Program-made: the position numbers and the translations under genes
Source: Maridesulfovibrio ferrireducens
GTDB taxonomy: Bacteria; Desulfobacterota; Desulfovibrionia; Desulfovibrionales; Desulfovibrionaceae
Assembly (NCBI RefSeq): GCF_016342405.1
Contig: NZ_JAEINN010000016.1
Coordinates: 1-64,000, forward strand
Length of the DNA: 64,000 nt
Direction of reading: 5' to 3'
The notes under the pieces: generated by a model
What the model was told of the DNA's origin: nothing
The model's database searches: none
What the model saw: only the letters and a program-made list of their open reading frames with translations
Part shown: positions 17,232 through 25,399 of the stretch, piece after piece
Numbering within the stretch: the first letter of the stretch is position 1
Layout: the number at the start of each line of letters is the position of its first letter

Positions 17232-19016
17232 ATGGAATATATGCGCAAATTTTTCTTTCAAAACCTTGTTATGGGCCTTTTCCTTGCAGGACTTCTTGTT
17301 TCGGTGACTCCTGCCAGCGCATTCGGGGCAAGTATTAAAGATCAATTCACTGTCGCATGGAAACAATTCCATGCTCTTTCAAAAGATAAGAAAAAATCTC
17401 AATATCGCTCAGAATGGGACAAGGCTGCTAAAAAATTCAGAAATGTTTTTAAAAGATCCCCCCGTGGAGAATATGCTCCTAAGGCCCTTTATTATCTAGG
17501 CAGATCATATGAAGAATTAGGTTATCACAGCGGATTGAAAAAAGATTTCAGAAAATCAGTTGATTACTACGGACGTATGGTCTCAAACTTTCCATCCCAT
17601 GCATGGACCGATGACAGCCTTTTCCGAAGAGCGGAAATAAGACTTAGAAAATTAAATGAAAAAGACCTCGCCTATTCCGATTATCTGACAATAGTTCACC
17701 GTCACTCCAAATCTGACATGTATTCCAAAGCCCGTGCAAGGCTTGATTCCATGGACCGCAAGGGCATGTCTCCTAAACAGCAGAAACGAAGTAAGCGTAC
17801 AAAACCTTCGAGCACCATAGTTCCGACCTCTGCTCCGGTAGTAAAAGATTCATCAAGCAGACGCGCCAAGCTTTTATCAGTCCGATATACCAGCAGTGAC
17901 TCATACACCCGCGTGGTTCTGGACCTCGATGATGAAGTCCGTTTTCGTTACCAGCTTTTAAATCCGAACCAGAGTGTTAACCGTCCGCACAGACTTTATA
18001 TTGATCTGGAAAACACAATACTTGGAAAAAATGTACATAAGGCTACAGATGTTGCCGACGGTATTTTAAAAGACATCCGCTCCGCGCAGAAAGACCCGAG
18101 AACAGCCCGCGTTGTGCTGGATTTCAATGCCATGCAGGATTATAAAATTTTTCCGCTGGAAAATCCTTTCAGGCTGGTCGTGGATGTACAGGCCCCCGAA
18201 GCAGGGTCAGTTGTTAGACAAAACAAATCAACTAAAAAGAAACGAACAACCACAACCACAACCACAACCACAACCAAGTACACTCCTCCCGCAAACAGTA
18301 AAGCCATGGCCGGAGATCTGCTTGAGCAACTGGGACTCACCTTTAAAACCATTATGATCGACCCGGGACATGGCGGAAAAGACCCAGGTGCAAGTGCGAA
18401 CAGGATCAAAGAAAAAAATATCAACCTGCGCTTTTCAAGAATTCTGGCCGCAAAATTAAAAAAAGCCGGATTTAACGTTCTCTACACCAGAACAACTGAC
18501 GTCTTCATTCCTCTGGAAGAGCGCACAGCAATGGCCAACATTAAAAAGGCGGATATGTTTATATCCATCCATTGCAATGCACACCGCAATTCAGCAATAA
18601 ACGGCCTTGAAACCTACACTCTTAACCTTGCACGTAACCGTAATGCTGTCCGCGTAGCAGCTCGTGAAAACTCTATTTCGGCGAAACGTATCAGCGATCT
18701 TCAAGTTATTCTAACAGACCTTATGCTTAATTCTAAAATGAAAGAAAGCAAAGACTTAGCTAAAAATATACATACAAAATCATTGGCAAATATTCGTCTA
18801 AAATGGTCTGTAAAAGATCAAGGAGTACGTGAAGCTCCCTTCTATGTTCTTATGGGCGCAAAAATGCCATCAGTACTTGTAGAGCTTGGATATCTTACCA
18901 ATAAAACCGAGGCATCAAGGCTCAAATCCGACAAATATCTTGCCTACGTTGCCGACGGAATAGTAAAGGGTGTTTTGGAATACAAAAAACAAATTGAAAG
19001 ATACGCCAGTCTTTAG
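17232..19016 (+). CDS. N-acetylmuramoyl-L-alanine amidase with AMIN domain
   Basis: Periplasmic cell-wall hydrolase (AmiC/Amidase_3 type), 594 residues, cutting the bond between MurNAc and the stem peptide during cell separation. A signal peptide covers about residues 1-30 (KNLVMGLFLAGLLVSVT-like core, cut near ASAFGA). Residues about 40-165 resemble a tetratricopeptide-like tail as in YbgF (YYLGRSYEELGY). The AMIN domain follows at about 210-315 and binds peptidoglycan. A Thr-rich linker with ten Thr comes from a hexanucleotide repeat. The zinc-amidase domain starts at IMIDPGHGGKDPGA and includes SIHCNAH and VLVELGYLTN with the catalytic Glu. The TPR-like front end is longer than in E. coli AmiC. 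Confidence 0.92.
   Translation: MEYMRKFFFQNLVMGLFLAGLLVSVTPASAFGASIKDQFTVAWKQFHALSKDKKKSQYRSEWDKAAKKFRNVFKRSPRGEYAPKALYYLGRSYEELGYHSGLKKDFRKSVDYYGRMVSNFPSHAWTDDSLFRRAEIRLRKLNEKDLAYSDYLTIVHRHSKSDMYSKARARLDSMDRKGMSPKQQKRSKRTKPSSTIVPTSAPVVKDSSSRRAKLLSVRYTSSDSYTRVVLDLDDEVRFRYQLLNPNQSVNRPHRLYIDLENTILGKNVHKATDVADGILKDIRSAQKDPRTARVVLDFNAMQDYKIFPLENPFRLVVDVQAPEAGSVVRQNKSTKKKRTTTTTTTTTTKYTPPANSKAMAGDLLEQLGLTFKTIMIDPGHGGKDPGASANRIKEKNINLRFSRILAAKLKKAGFNVLYTRTTDVFIPLEERTAMANIKKADMFISIHCNAHRNSAINGLETYTLNLARNRNAVRVAARENSISAKRISDLQVILTDLMLNSKMKESKDLAKNIHTKSLANIRLKWSVKDQGVREAPFYVLMGAKMPSVLVELGYLTNKTEASRLKSDKYLAYVADGIVKGVLEYKKQIERYASL
18245..18276 (+). repeat. CACAAC hexanucleotide repeat in the amidase linker
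   Basis: Four perfect CACAAC copies (18251-18274) with a partial copy on each side, coding for ten Thr between the AMIN and amidase domains. Gain or loss of units keeps the frame and changes the linker by two Thr each. Confidence 0.85.
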
Positions 19017-19056
19017 ATATTAAGAATTAAAATTCGAGAACAGGAAGGAACTGATC

Positions 19057-19527
19057 ATGATTAGCCTTAATATTCCCGGCTTCGGTGCTCTTAATATTGA
19101 ACATCTCGTTCTAGACTACAACGGCACAATCGCCCTTGATGGCAACCTGCTGCCCGGAATCGGTAAAATAATACAAGAACTTTCTGTGGATATTGAAGTC
19201 CATGTACTGACGGCCGATACTTTCGGCCAATGCGAAGAAAATCTGCTAGGACTCCCCGTCTCAATACATATCATAAGCGGAACTGAAGAAGACAAAGCAA
19301 AACTCGATTATATAAACTCGGTGGGAGTTGAAAAATGTGCGTGCATCGGAAACGGTCGCAACGACACACTTATGCTGAAAGAAGCAGCTCTGGGAATTGT
19401 AATCTCAGGACCGGAATGTATGTCGATGACAGCCGCACGTTCAGCAGACATAGCTGCTTCAGATATAATTCACGCACTGGGACTTTTCACGCACCCCATC
19501 AGACTCATGACCACTTTAAGATATTAG
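19057..19527 (+). CDS. Small HAD-superfamily phosphatase
   Basis: 156-residue soluble HAD protein resembling the phosphatase part of P-type ATPases. Motif I is LDYNGT (Asp nucleophile; Asn where most have Asp as the second acid position of DxDGT). Motif II is VLTADT, and motif IV is GNGRNDTLML with the metal-binding Asp. There is no cap domain of note. The substrate is unknown. It follows the amidase by 40 bases with AGGAAGG before its ATG, and its 3' end overlaps the convergent minus-strand gene by 4 bases. Confidence 0.85.
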   Translation: MISLNIPGFGALNIEHLVLDYNGTIALDGNLLPGIGKIIQELSVDIEVHVLTADTFGQCEENLLGLPVSIHIISGTEEDKAKLDYINSVGVEKCACIGNGRNDTLMLKEAALGIVISGPECMSMTAARSADIAASDIIHALGLFTHPIRLMTTLRY

Positions 19528-19757
19528 CCGTTCGTCTTGGTTCCTGAATAAGTAAAAGCCTTCTTATCCATAGTGTAATAAGTGCCCCGGTCTATTCCAT
19601 AAGAATTACCGCAGGAACAGAAAATCTTCCCGTCTCTTTCTTCCAGATTCCATATTTTTTTAATCCGCTCTTTATGACAGCGATGCACTTCGCCTTGCCC
19701 GATTTTATAATACTTCAAGAGCTTTCGCCGGCAAGCGGCGCATTTAAGAATTAACAT
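19524..19757 (-). CDS. Small Cys-rich (zinc-ribbon-like) protein
   Basis: 77 residues, no named family recognised. Two cysteine knuckles, CAAC near residue 6 and CSCG near residue 48, with CH between them (VHRCHKER), suggest one bound zinc. It is basic at the start and ends freely. It lies 9 bases downstream of the receiver/GGDEF-like gene on the same strand and overlaps the HAD gene end to end by 4 bases. Composition and placement argue for a real gene. Confidence 0.62.
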   Translation of the reverse strand: MLILKCAACRRKLLKYYKIGQGEVHRCHKERIKKIWNLEERDGKIFCSCGNSYGIDRGTYYTMDKKAFTYSGTKTNG

Positions 19758-19766
19758 GATATACGT

Positions 19767-21020
19767 TTACACAAAGCGGTAAGAATCCACTCCGATACTC
19801 TGCATTTTTTCAAGAACAGCAACAACTTTAGACATCGTGATATCAAGATCTTTTTCACCCTTTTTGCAAACCGCAAAAGACGCGGTTCCCTTGAAGCGTT
19901 CGCCCACGGAACCGATTGCAGTTTTTGCAAATCCGGCCTGCGCGGCTACAAGATCATTTTTCAAAATCTCGGAATCCTCGGCTAAAATAATAAAACCGCC
20001 ATCCCAACGGGCGGAAAGCAACCAGCCGAGTGATTGTTGTTCCAAATTAGCCGCAGCCTTTTTAAGAGCAGCAGCTCCTGCGTCCCATCCGAATCTGGAA
20101 TTAATTTCCAGCATATTATCCACGTTAAATGCAGCCAGAACCGGAGTACGTTCCTGCTTGCTGTACTTTTCAAAAATCTCACGCCCCTGCTCAATAAAAG
20201 TATTCAGGTTGCCAAACCCAGTCAAAGGGTCACGGCTATAAGCATCTTTGATTGAAGAAATGCGTTCCAGCTCATTAATATTATTTGTGACACGCCATGA
20301 AAATTCTTCGACCTCAAACGGTTTTTTAAGAAAATCATTAGCCCCGCGTTTAAGGAATTTGGCTGTAATCGCACCCGAATCATGAGCAGAAACTCCGAGA
20401 ATGGCTAGCTGATCCCTGTAATGAGTTTTACGAACCTCGGTGACCAGTTCAAATCCATCAAGTTCCGGCATTTCATAATCGGTCAGCAAAAGCTTCACAT
20501 CGGGATTAGCACGAATAATATCCAGAGCTTTGGCTCCGTCTTCAGCAGCAAAAACATTAAAATTAAGACGTTCCAAAAGCTTGCACATAATCTTTCTGGC
20601 TGTGCCGTTATCTTCAGCCACCACAACTTTAATATCGCGGTTAGAATGAATTCTGCTTATTAAATCCACCATTTCGTCAAGGTCAGTACGACTCCCCTTG
20701 TTGAAATAATCAAGCACATTCTTTTCAATGAACCGATTGCGTATTTTCTCATCAAAAGTTGAAGTTAAGACAATGCAGGGAATCTTACGGGAAAGAACAT
20801 AATCTACAGCCTCACCGTCCGGAGCTCCCTTAATATTCAGATTCAGTACAGCAATAAAAATGTCCTCTCCGTTATTTTCAAGCATCTCTTCAACCTGATC
20901 AAGAGAAGAAGCTGTTATTGTATCAAACGGAGTAAGGCTCTCGATATGTTCTGTAATAATCCGAACCTGTGTATGACTACTTTCTACTACGAGTACTGTA
21001 TTTTTTGCGCTCTCGGACAT
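19767..21020 (-). CDS. Double-receiver protein with degenerate GGDEF domain
   Basis: Cytoplasmic signalling protein of 417 residues from ATG 21020 (AGGAGAG upstream; the frame itself opens at 21059). The first receiver-like domain (about 7-125) lacks a clean DD pocket (VLVVESSHTQ) and is probably not phosphorylated. The second (about 130-250) is complete: VVAEDN, LLTDYEMPELDG with the acceptor Asp, and KKPF. The C-terminal part has the diguanylate cyclase fold (RDPLTGFGNLNTF) but reads WDGGFIIL where active enzymes have GGDEF or GGEEF, so it likely cannot make c-di-GMP. It could be a phosphorylation-controlled partner or c-di-GMP-independent regulator. A 98-residue lipoprotein gene lies just upstream. 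Confidence 0.87.
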   Translation of the reverse strand: MSESAKNTVLVVESSHTQVRIITEHIESLTPFDTITASSLDQVEEMLENNGEDIFIAVLNLNIKGAPDGEAVDYVLSRKIPCIVLTSTFDEKIRNRFIEKNVLDYFNKGSRTDLDEMVDLISRIHSNRDIKVVVAEDNGTARKIMCKLLERLNFNVFAAEDGAKALDIIRANPDVKLLLTDYEMPELDGFELVTEVRKTHYRDQLAILGVSAHDSGAITAKFLKRGANDFLKKPFEVEEFSWRVTNNINELERISSIKDAYSRDPLTGFGNLNTFIEQGREIFEKYSKQERTPVLAAFNVDNMLEINSRFGWDAGAAALKKAAANLEQQSLGWLLSARWDGGFIILAEDSEILKNDLVAAQAGFAKTAIGSVGERFKGTASFAVCKKGEKDLDITMSKVVAVLEKMQSIGVDSYRFV

Positions 21021-21071
21021 AAAATCTCTCCTGTTTATAACAAGGTAAAGACAAACCAAAACTGATCCAAA

Positions 21072-21368
21072 TCAATCAGTTCTTATTTCACCTTCATATT
21101 TTATCAGAACATCATCAACTGTAACATTTTCTTTTACTTCAATCTTTTCAGAATCAACTCCTGCCAAAGCATCATCAACAGCTTTTTGATCTGCAAGATG
21201 TTCGTTCAAAGCCTCTACTCCGGTACTGTTGGTCTTTGAATGCTCATACTCATCAAGATTTGCACTTACTACAGCAACCCCGACAGCCCCTGCCACAACC
21301 CACAAACATCCGGTAGAAATAGAAGAAAACACAAGAATGCATAAAGCAGTAATCAGTGCATTTTTCAC
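21072..21368 (-). CDS. Small lipoprotein, glycine-zipper-like N-terminus
   Basis: 98 residues. A signal peptide ends at the lipobox STGC (residues about 18-21). A small-residue hydrophobic run follows (VVAGAVGVAVVSANLDEY), much as in DUF3568 lipoproteins. The rest is acidic and helical (VEALNEHLADQKAVDDALAGV), with a final VTVDDVLIKYEGEI. The function is not known. It is about 50 bases upstream of the double-receiver gene, same strand. Confidence 0.7.
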   Translation of the reverse strand: MKNALITALCILVFSSISTGCLWVVAGAVGVAVVSANLDEYEHSKTNSTGVEALNEHLADQKAVDDALAGVDSEKIEVKENVTVDDVLIKYEGEIRTD

Positions 21369-21939
21369 GAGTCAGTATTATCCTCTCGTCTGTCAAAAAA
21401 ATTTACCGGCATAATCACTATTTCTCCATGAACTTAAAAACTTCAACCTGATAATCTTAAACACAACAGACTGCTCTGTCTTGATTTATATTCTAAAAAT
21501 TCACTATTTTCAATTTTCTACAATGAATAACTGTCATAGATTATGACTTAAACGACATCCATATGGAAGTACTCACATTCACTCTTTAAAAATCAAACAA
21601 ATTTCAACGTTAATACCATTATACATAAGCAAATTGTTATAACAGTTTTAAATTTGACCACATATACCCTTAATTTACAACTTTAAATCAACTTATACTT
21701 TTTTACGCCACACATATTCTATGCATAAAGAATATAAAATTAACTAAAAGATGTATAAAAAGACCGTTCACGTGATCGTATCGTATGAAACAGTGCAATT
21801 TTTTGCAGTTATACATAAAAAGAACAAAACATGTTTCTAAAAAAGACGTAATACATTTGACACCATCTATAATCTACTTTATCCCTTGTCTTTCCAGTAT
21901 AGTCGTTAGTATAAAAATAATCCCCAAAGGAGATATCCA
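21369..21939. other. 571-base AT-rich intergenic region upstream of mucR
   Basis: No convincing gene is seen. The stretch is strongly AT-rich with many short A and T runs. A 62-codon frame at 21785 lacks a ribosome binding site and a plausible protein sequence. It separates divergent transcription units (lipoprotein on minus, mucR on plus), so it probably carries both promoters and regulator sites. MucR-family proteins are known to bind AT-rich DNA and often their own promoters. Confidence 0.55.
21857..21885 (+). promoter_or_regulatory. Possible sigma-70 promoter of mucR
   Basis: TTGACA at 21857-21862 matches the -35 consensus exactly; 17 bases on is TATCCC, a weak -10. It would place the start of transcription about 50 bases before the GTG start at 21940. 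Confidence 0.35.
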
Positions 21940-22329
21940 GTGGAAGACTATCTTAAAGAAGCTTTGGAAATAGTCAAAGCACAAGCCAGCGTCAGAACCA
22001 TGAATGAAGAAGAAATGACTTCAATGGTTCGCAAACTGTCTGCCGGCATTCAGGCAATTGCTGAAAATACACTTCCAGCGAAAGAAGACGCTCCCGCATG
22101 CGATCCCAAAAAGTCTATTAAAGAAAAAACTATTGTCTGCTGTGAATGCGGTAAGTCTTTTAAGATCATAACTAAAAAGCACCTTTCTTCACATGACCTG
22201 ACACCTGACGAATACCGGGAAAGACACGGCATGAAAAAGAAAACTCCTCTTGTATGTAAATCGCTTCAGCGTGAACGTCGCAAAAAAATGAAAGAAATGC
22301 AGCTTTGGACAAAACGCGGCCAAAAATAA
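21940..22329 (+). CDS. MucR/Ros-family zinc-finger transcriptional regulator
   Basis: 129-residue DNA-binding protein. The Ros/MucR core is clear: CCECGKSFKIITKKHLSSHDL with the Cys2-His2 zinc ligands, then TPDEYRERHGMKKKTPLVC and a basic end (QRERRKKMKEMQLW). The N-terminal 50 residues are helical, as in MucR proteins, which form large oligomers. The start is GTG at 21940 with AAAGGAGA 7 bases upstream. Family members repress surface polysaccharide, motility and cell-cycle genes in alphaproteobacteria; homologues occur in Desulfovibrio. Control of the glycan or flagellar genes nearby is possible but not shown. Single gene with its own terminator. Confidence 0.92.
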   Translation: MEDYLKEALEIVKAQASVRTMNEEEMTSMVRKLSAGIQAIAENTLPAKEDAPACDPKKSIKEKTIVCCECGKSFKIITKKHLSSHDLTPDEYRERHGMKKKTPLVCKSLQRERRKKMKEMQLWTKRGQK

Positions 22330-22353
22330 TCCGTTTTTTCCAAAATGACTACT

Positions 22354-22385
22354 AAAAGGCCATCCATGTTTGTGGGTGGCCTTTT
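22354..22385 (+). terminator. Rho-independent terminator of mucR
   Basis: AAAAGGCCATCC pairs with GGGTGGCCTTTT (one G-T pair) around a short loop, 25 bases after the mucR stop. Confidence 0.82.
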
Positions 22386-22475
22386 CAAATGCTTCCCACC
22401 AAGGCCAATCTGTTATAACATTATAAAAAAACAACGGGTTCATAAACTCACAACGGGACTGAAACCAGTTAAGAC

Positions 22476-23322
22476 ATGAACAGACGAACGTTTATTAAAA
22501 CGCTTTGCGCAGTTGCTGCTGCGACCACCTTGTGTGGTTCGCAGACGATTGCCTGTGCGTCAGGAGCTGTCCGGACTGTAGATGATGAAGACCTGAAAGA
22601 TTATCTTCACAGCATGGCAAATTTCGACCTGCCGCATATGGGCGACATTATCCTAATAGATACCCAACTTGCCCTGCTAAAATCCTCACTCAAAAGACTG
22701 CGAAGAATCCAGCGCTCTGTCGGCTTCGGAAATTTCTGTATACTCAGCTTTGACGAGGCGCTGCTTTATGCCCGCCAAAATCCATCTATCGGCAGCTTCA
22801 CCAAAAAAGAACTATCTTTTTTAGACTATACATTCAGCTTTGATGCCTCCAATTACGGTTTCTACGGGAAAAGAACTATCTCCAACATAACCTCGCGTGT
22901 ATCCAAAAAAGATCTCGTCAAAATCCAGGGAAGCGGAAATTTTTTATACCGGGGTCAACCGCATGAAACCTACAAATCAATAAAAAAGCTGCTTGGCAAA
23001 AAAGTTTATCTGACCTCCGGGGTCAGAGGGACTATGAAACAATTCATACTTTTTCTTTCAAAAGCAGCAGCAAATAAAGGCAACCTTTCACTGGCTTCGC
23101 GTTCTCTTGCCCCCCCCCGGATACTCTTTTCATGGCGTAGGAGATTTTGATGTCGGAGAGGCGGGACTTGGCGTGGCAAATTTCAGCATAAAATTCGCCC
23201 GAACGGAAACTTGTATGCAACTCCGCGAACAGGGTTACCTGAAACTGCGCTACCCGAGGGAGAATATGCTCGGAGTCCGGTTTGAGCCTTGGCATATCAA
23301 AGTAAAGGATATCAAGCTATAA
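22476..23322 (+). pseudogene. Tat-exported M15 (VanY-like) peptidase, frameshifted in a C9 tract
   Basis: The first frame (22476-23150) codes a twin-arginine signal (NRRTFIKTLCAVAAAT) and the front of an M15 D,D-carboxypeptidase-like domain (KIQGSGNFLYRGQ, LTSGVRGTMKQF). At 23110-23118 nine C's shift the frame and the protein ends after 15 odd residues. With eight C's it would read on as SLAPPGYSFHGVGDFDVG and finish at 23322. The zinc ligands, His and Asp in FHGVGDFDV and His in EPWHIKV, lie wholly after the break. The repaired protein would be about 281 residues, acting on peptidoglycan peptides in the periplasm. It is either an off-state of a slippery tract, a dead gene or a sequencing error. 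Confidence 0.8.
23110..23118 (+). repeat. C9 homopolymer tract inside the M15 peptidase gene
   Basis: Nine C's directly follow a G (GCC CCC CCC C). Eight would keep the peptidase in frame. It is the only long C tract noted in the window. Confidence 0.9.
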
Positions 23323-23364
23323 CAAGGGCTTACGGCTGAACCTAAAGATTATATCAAATAATAC

Positions 23365-23400
23365 GATATGATATATACTCAGCACACCTGAGATATCATC
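23365..23400. promoter_or_regulatory. Imperfect dyad upstream of fliM
   Basis: CTCAG (23378-23382) and CTGAG (23388-23392) around CACAC, with the flanks GATATGATAT and ATATCATC continuing the symmetry imperfectly. It lies about 135 bases before fliM. No T-run follows, so an operator is at least as likely as a terminator. Confidence 0.4.
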
Positions 23401-23533
23401 TCATTTCTGATATACCGACTGTAGCTTTCATTTACTTTGTCGTATAAAGCAGTTAATTAATAAGGTGAATGGCAATGGAACTGTTTCGACAGAAACACCC
23501 GGAACAAAACGTTAAAACACGGATCGCATAAGA

Positions 23534-24514
23534 ATGAGCAAAATCCTTCAACAGGATGAAGTCGATGCACTGCTTAGAGGCCTCTCCGGTGGAGAAGTTG
23601 AAGCTGAGCAATATATACCGGATGATGATTCCGGCGTAGTTACATTCGACCTTGCGAATCAGGACCGCATCATTCGCGGCCGTATGCCCGTGCTCGAAAT
23701 TGTCAACGATCGTTTCGCTCGTCTGGCAACCAACAATCTTGCCAATACCATGCGCAAAAGGGTTGATATCAACCCCATATCTATCGACATGTCCAAATTC
23801 GGGGATTTCATGCGCTCACTGCCAGTCCCCACCTCACTTTCTATTTTTAAAATGGACCCGTTGCGCGGTAATGCCATTCTGGTTGTTGATTCACGCCTTG
23901 TTTTTGCCCTTGTGGAAAGTTTTTTCGGAGGATCAGGTTCACAACCGAAAGTCGAGGGGCGTGACTTCACTCCCATTGAACAGGCTATTGTTGACCGGGT
24001 TGTTAAAATTGCTCTCTCAAATCTTGAGGATTCATGGCGCCCTGTTCATGAAGTTCATCTTGAGCTTATCCGCTCCGAGGTTAATCCGCAGTTTGCAGCA
24101 ATCGTTCCGCCCTCTGACGTTGTTATCGTCATCACTTTTGAAGTCGAGCTTGAAAACGCAATCGGCTCACTTATCGTCTGTTTGCCTTACTCAACGCTTG
24201 AGCCTATCCGCTCAAAACTCCACGCATCATTTCAGTCAGAAAGACTTGAAATCGACCATGTCTGGGTAAGCAGATTTAAAGAAAGACTTCTTGAAACTCC
24301 TGTTGAATTAGTTGTCCGCCTCGGCAGAACAAAAATCACAGGCCGCCAGCTTGTAAACCTCGAAGAAGGCGATCTCCTGCTTCTCAACACTGACGAAGAA
24401 GATATGATTGAATGTGAAGTTGAAGGAGTTTTAAAATACTACGGAATTCCAGGAAGAGTAAAAGCCAACCGGGCATTACAAATAACCAAGGCCATTGAGC
24501 CTAAGATGACCTAA
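23534..24514 (+). CDS. fliM: Flagellar motor switch protein FliM
   Basis: 326 residues, usual FliM length. FliM forms the middle of the C-ring, binds CheY-P at its N-terminus and sets rotation direction. The N-terminal CheY-binding and linker part starts SKILQQDEVDALLRGLSGG, followed by the CheC-like middle domain (FDLANQDRIIRG, LVVDSRLVFALVESFFGG) and a C-terminal SpoA domain (VELVVRLGRTKITGRQLVNLEEGDL). No other flagellar gene is next to it; it stands between the broken peptidase and the GT2-fdtA-fdtB unit, so it is a detached switch gene. Confidence 0.97.
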   Translation: MSKILQQDEVDALLRGLSGGEVEAEQYIPDDDSGVVTFDLANQDRIIRGRMPVLEIVNDRFARLATNNLANTMRKRVDINPISIDMSKFGDFMRSLPVPTSLSIFKMDPLRGNAILVVDSRLVFALVESFFGGSGSQPKVEGRDFTPIEQAIVDRVVKIALSNLEDSWRPVHEVHLELIRSEVNPQFAAIVPPSDVVIVITFEVELENAIGSLIVCLPYSTLEPIRSKLHASFQSERLEIDHVWVSRFKERLLETPVELVVRLGRTKITGRQLVNLEEGDLLLLNTDEEDMIECEVEGVLKYYGIPGRVKANRALQITKAIEPKMT

Positions 24515-24582
24515 CGTCCTGTACTCAATCAACACCCGCTTGACTCTCTCTTCACCCCTATCTACAATCAAATTATTATTTT

Positions 24583-24610
24583 TTGACTATTAAGTGTATT
24601 TAAAAATACT
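24583..24610 (+). promoter_or_regulatory. Possible sigma-70 promoter of the GT2-fdtA-fdtB unit
   Basis: TTGACT (24583-24588), 16 bases, AATACT (24605-24610), about 34 bases before the ATG at 24644. It matches 5/6 and 4/6 of the consensus hexamers. Confidence 0.4.
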
Positions 24611-24643
24611 TATTTCGTGATTACCATCAAAGAAAAGGCTCAA

Positions 24644-25399
24644 ATGAACCGCATTACAGGATTAGTCCTGACTTATAATGGAGAACGGCTGTTAGATGAA
24701 GCTCTAGCAAGCCTTTCTTTTTGTTCTGAACTACTGATTATTGATTCAGGCTCCTCAGACTCCACGCTGGGAATTGCCAAAAAACATAATGCCCGCATCG
24801 TTCACAATGACTGGAGCGGAGCAATTGAACAGCATCGATTCGCGGTCACTCAAATCACAACTCCGTGGGTCGTGACCATTGATCAGGATGAAATAATTTC
24901 CCCGGAACTTGCAAAAAACATAATTAAAAAACTTAATAATCCCGAAGATGTAGACGGTTTTTACTGTGCACGAAAATCATGGTACTTTAACAGATTCATT
25001 CTCCACAGCGGCTGGTATCCCGACAAACTTTTCCGCATATACAGACCGGAAGGAATCACCATCGGAGGCATCAGACCGCATGAGGAACTTCGCCCTAAAA
25101 CAAAGGCGGGAAATATTGCGGGAGATATAATTCATTACCCATATGAAAACTTCAACCAGCACCTTGAGAAAATAAACTACTATACTCAGGACGCAGCTGA
25201 AGACCTTTACTCCCGGGGTAAACGAGGATCTTTAGCCGGAGCTGTAGGACATGGGATCGGTAAATTTTTCAAGCAATACCTGCTTAAAATGGGATTTCTG
25301 GATGGCCGCGCAGGATTTATTATTGCTGTTCACGGCTTCTTTTACACCTTTCAAAAATATATCCGGCTGACCGAACTGGAACTGAAGGATAAGAAATGA
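24644..25399 (+). CDS. Glycosyltransferase family 2 (WaaE/KdtX-like)
   Basis: About 251 residues from ATG 24644, which has AAAAGG upstream; an in-frame GTG at 24617 has none. GT-A fold: GLVLTYNGERLLDEALASL at the start, IDSGSSDST for the nucleotide and TIDQDE as the metal-binding D-x-D. HYPYENFNQHLEKINYY and the C-terminal hydrophobic helix pair resemble WaaE-type LPS core glucosyltransferases. It likely acts at the inner membrane on LPS core or a lipid-linked sugar. The stop overlaps the ATG of fdtA by 4 bases, giving a GT-fdtA-fdtB unit. Confidence 0.88.
   Translation: MNRITGLVLTYNGERLLDEALASLSFCSELLIIDSGSSDSTLGIAKKHNARIVHNDWSGAIEQHRFAVTQITTPWVVTIDQDEIISPELAKNIIKKLNNPEDVDGFYCARKSWYFNRFILHSGWYPDKLFRIYRPEGITIGGIRPHEELRPKTKAGNIAGDIIHYPYENFNQHLEKINYYTQDAAEDLYSRGKRGSLAGAVGHGIGKFFKQYLLKMGFLDGRAGFIIAVHGFFYTFQKYIRLTELELKDKK

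Noticed and set aside
21785-21973. 62-codon open frame upstream of mucR
   Set aside because: No ribosome binding site, implausible composition and overlap with the well-supported mucR start at 21940.
22189-22443. 84-codon minus-strand frame across the mucR end
   Set aside because: It is the shadow of mucR and its terminator hairpin.
23470-23486. Possible sigma-54 promoter (TGGCA-N7-TGT) before fliM
   Set aside because: The -12 element has GT instead of GC and the rest of the match is weak; not enough to call.
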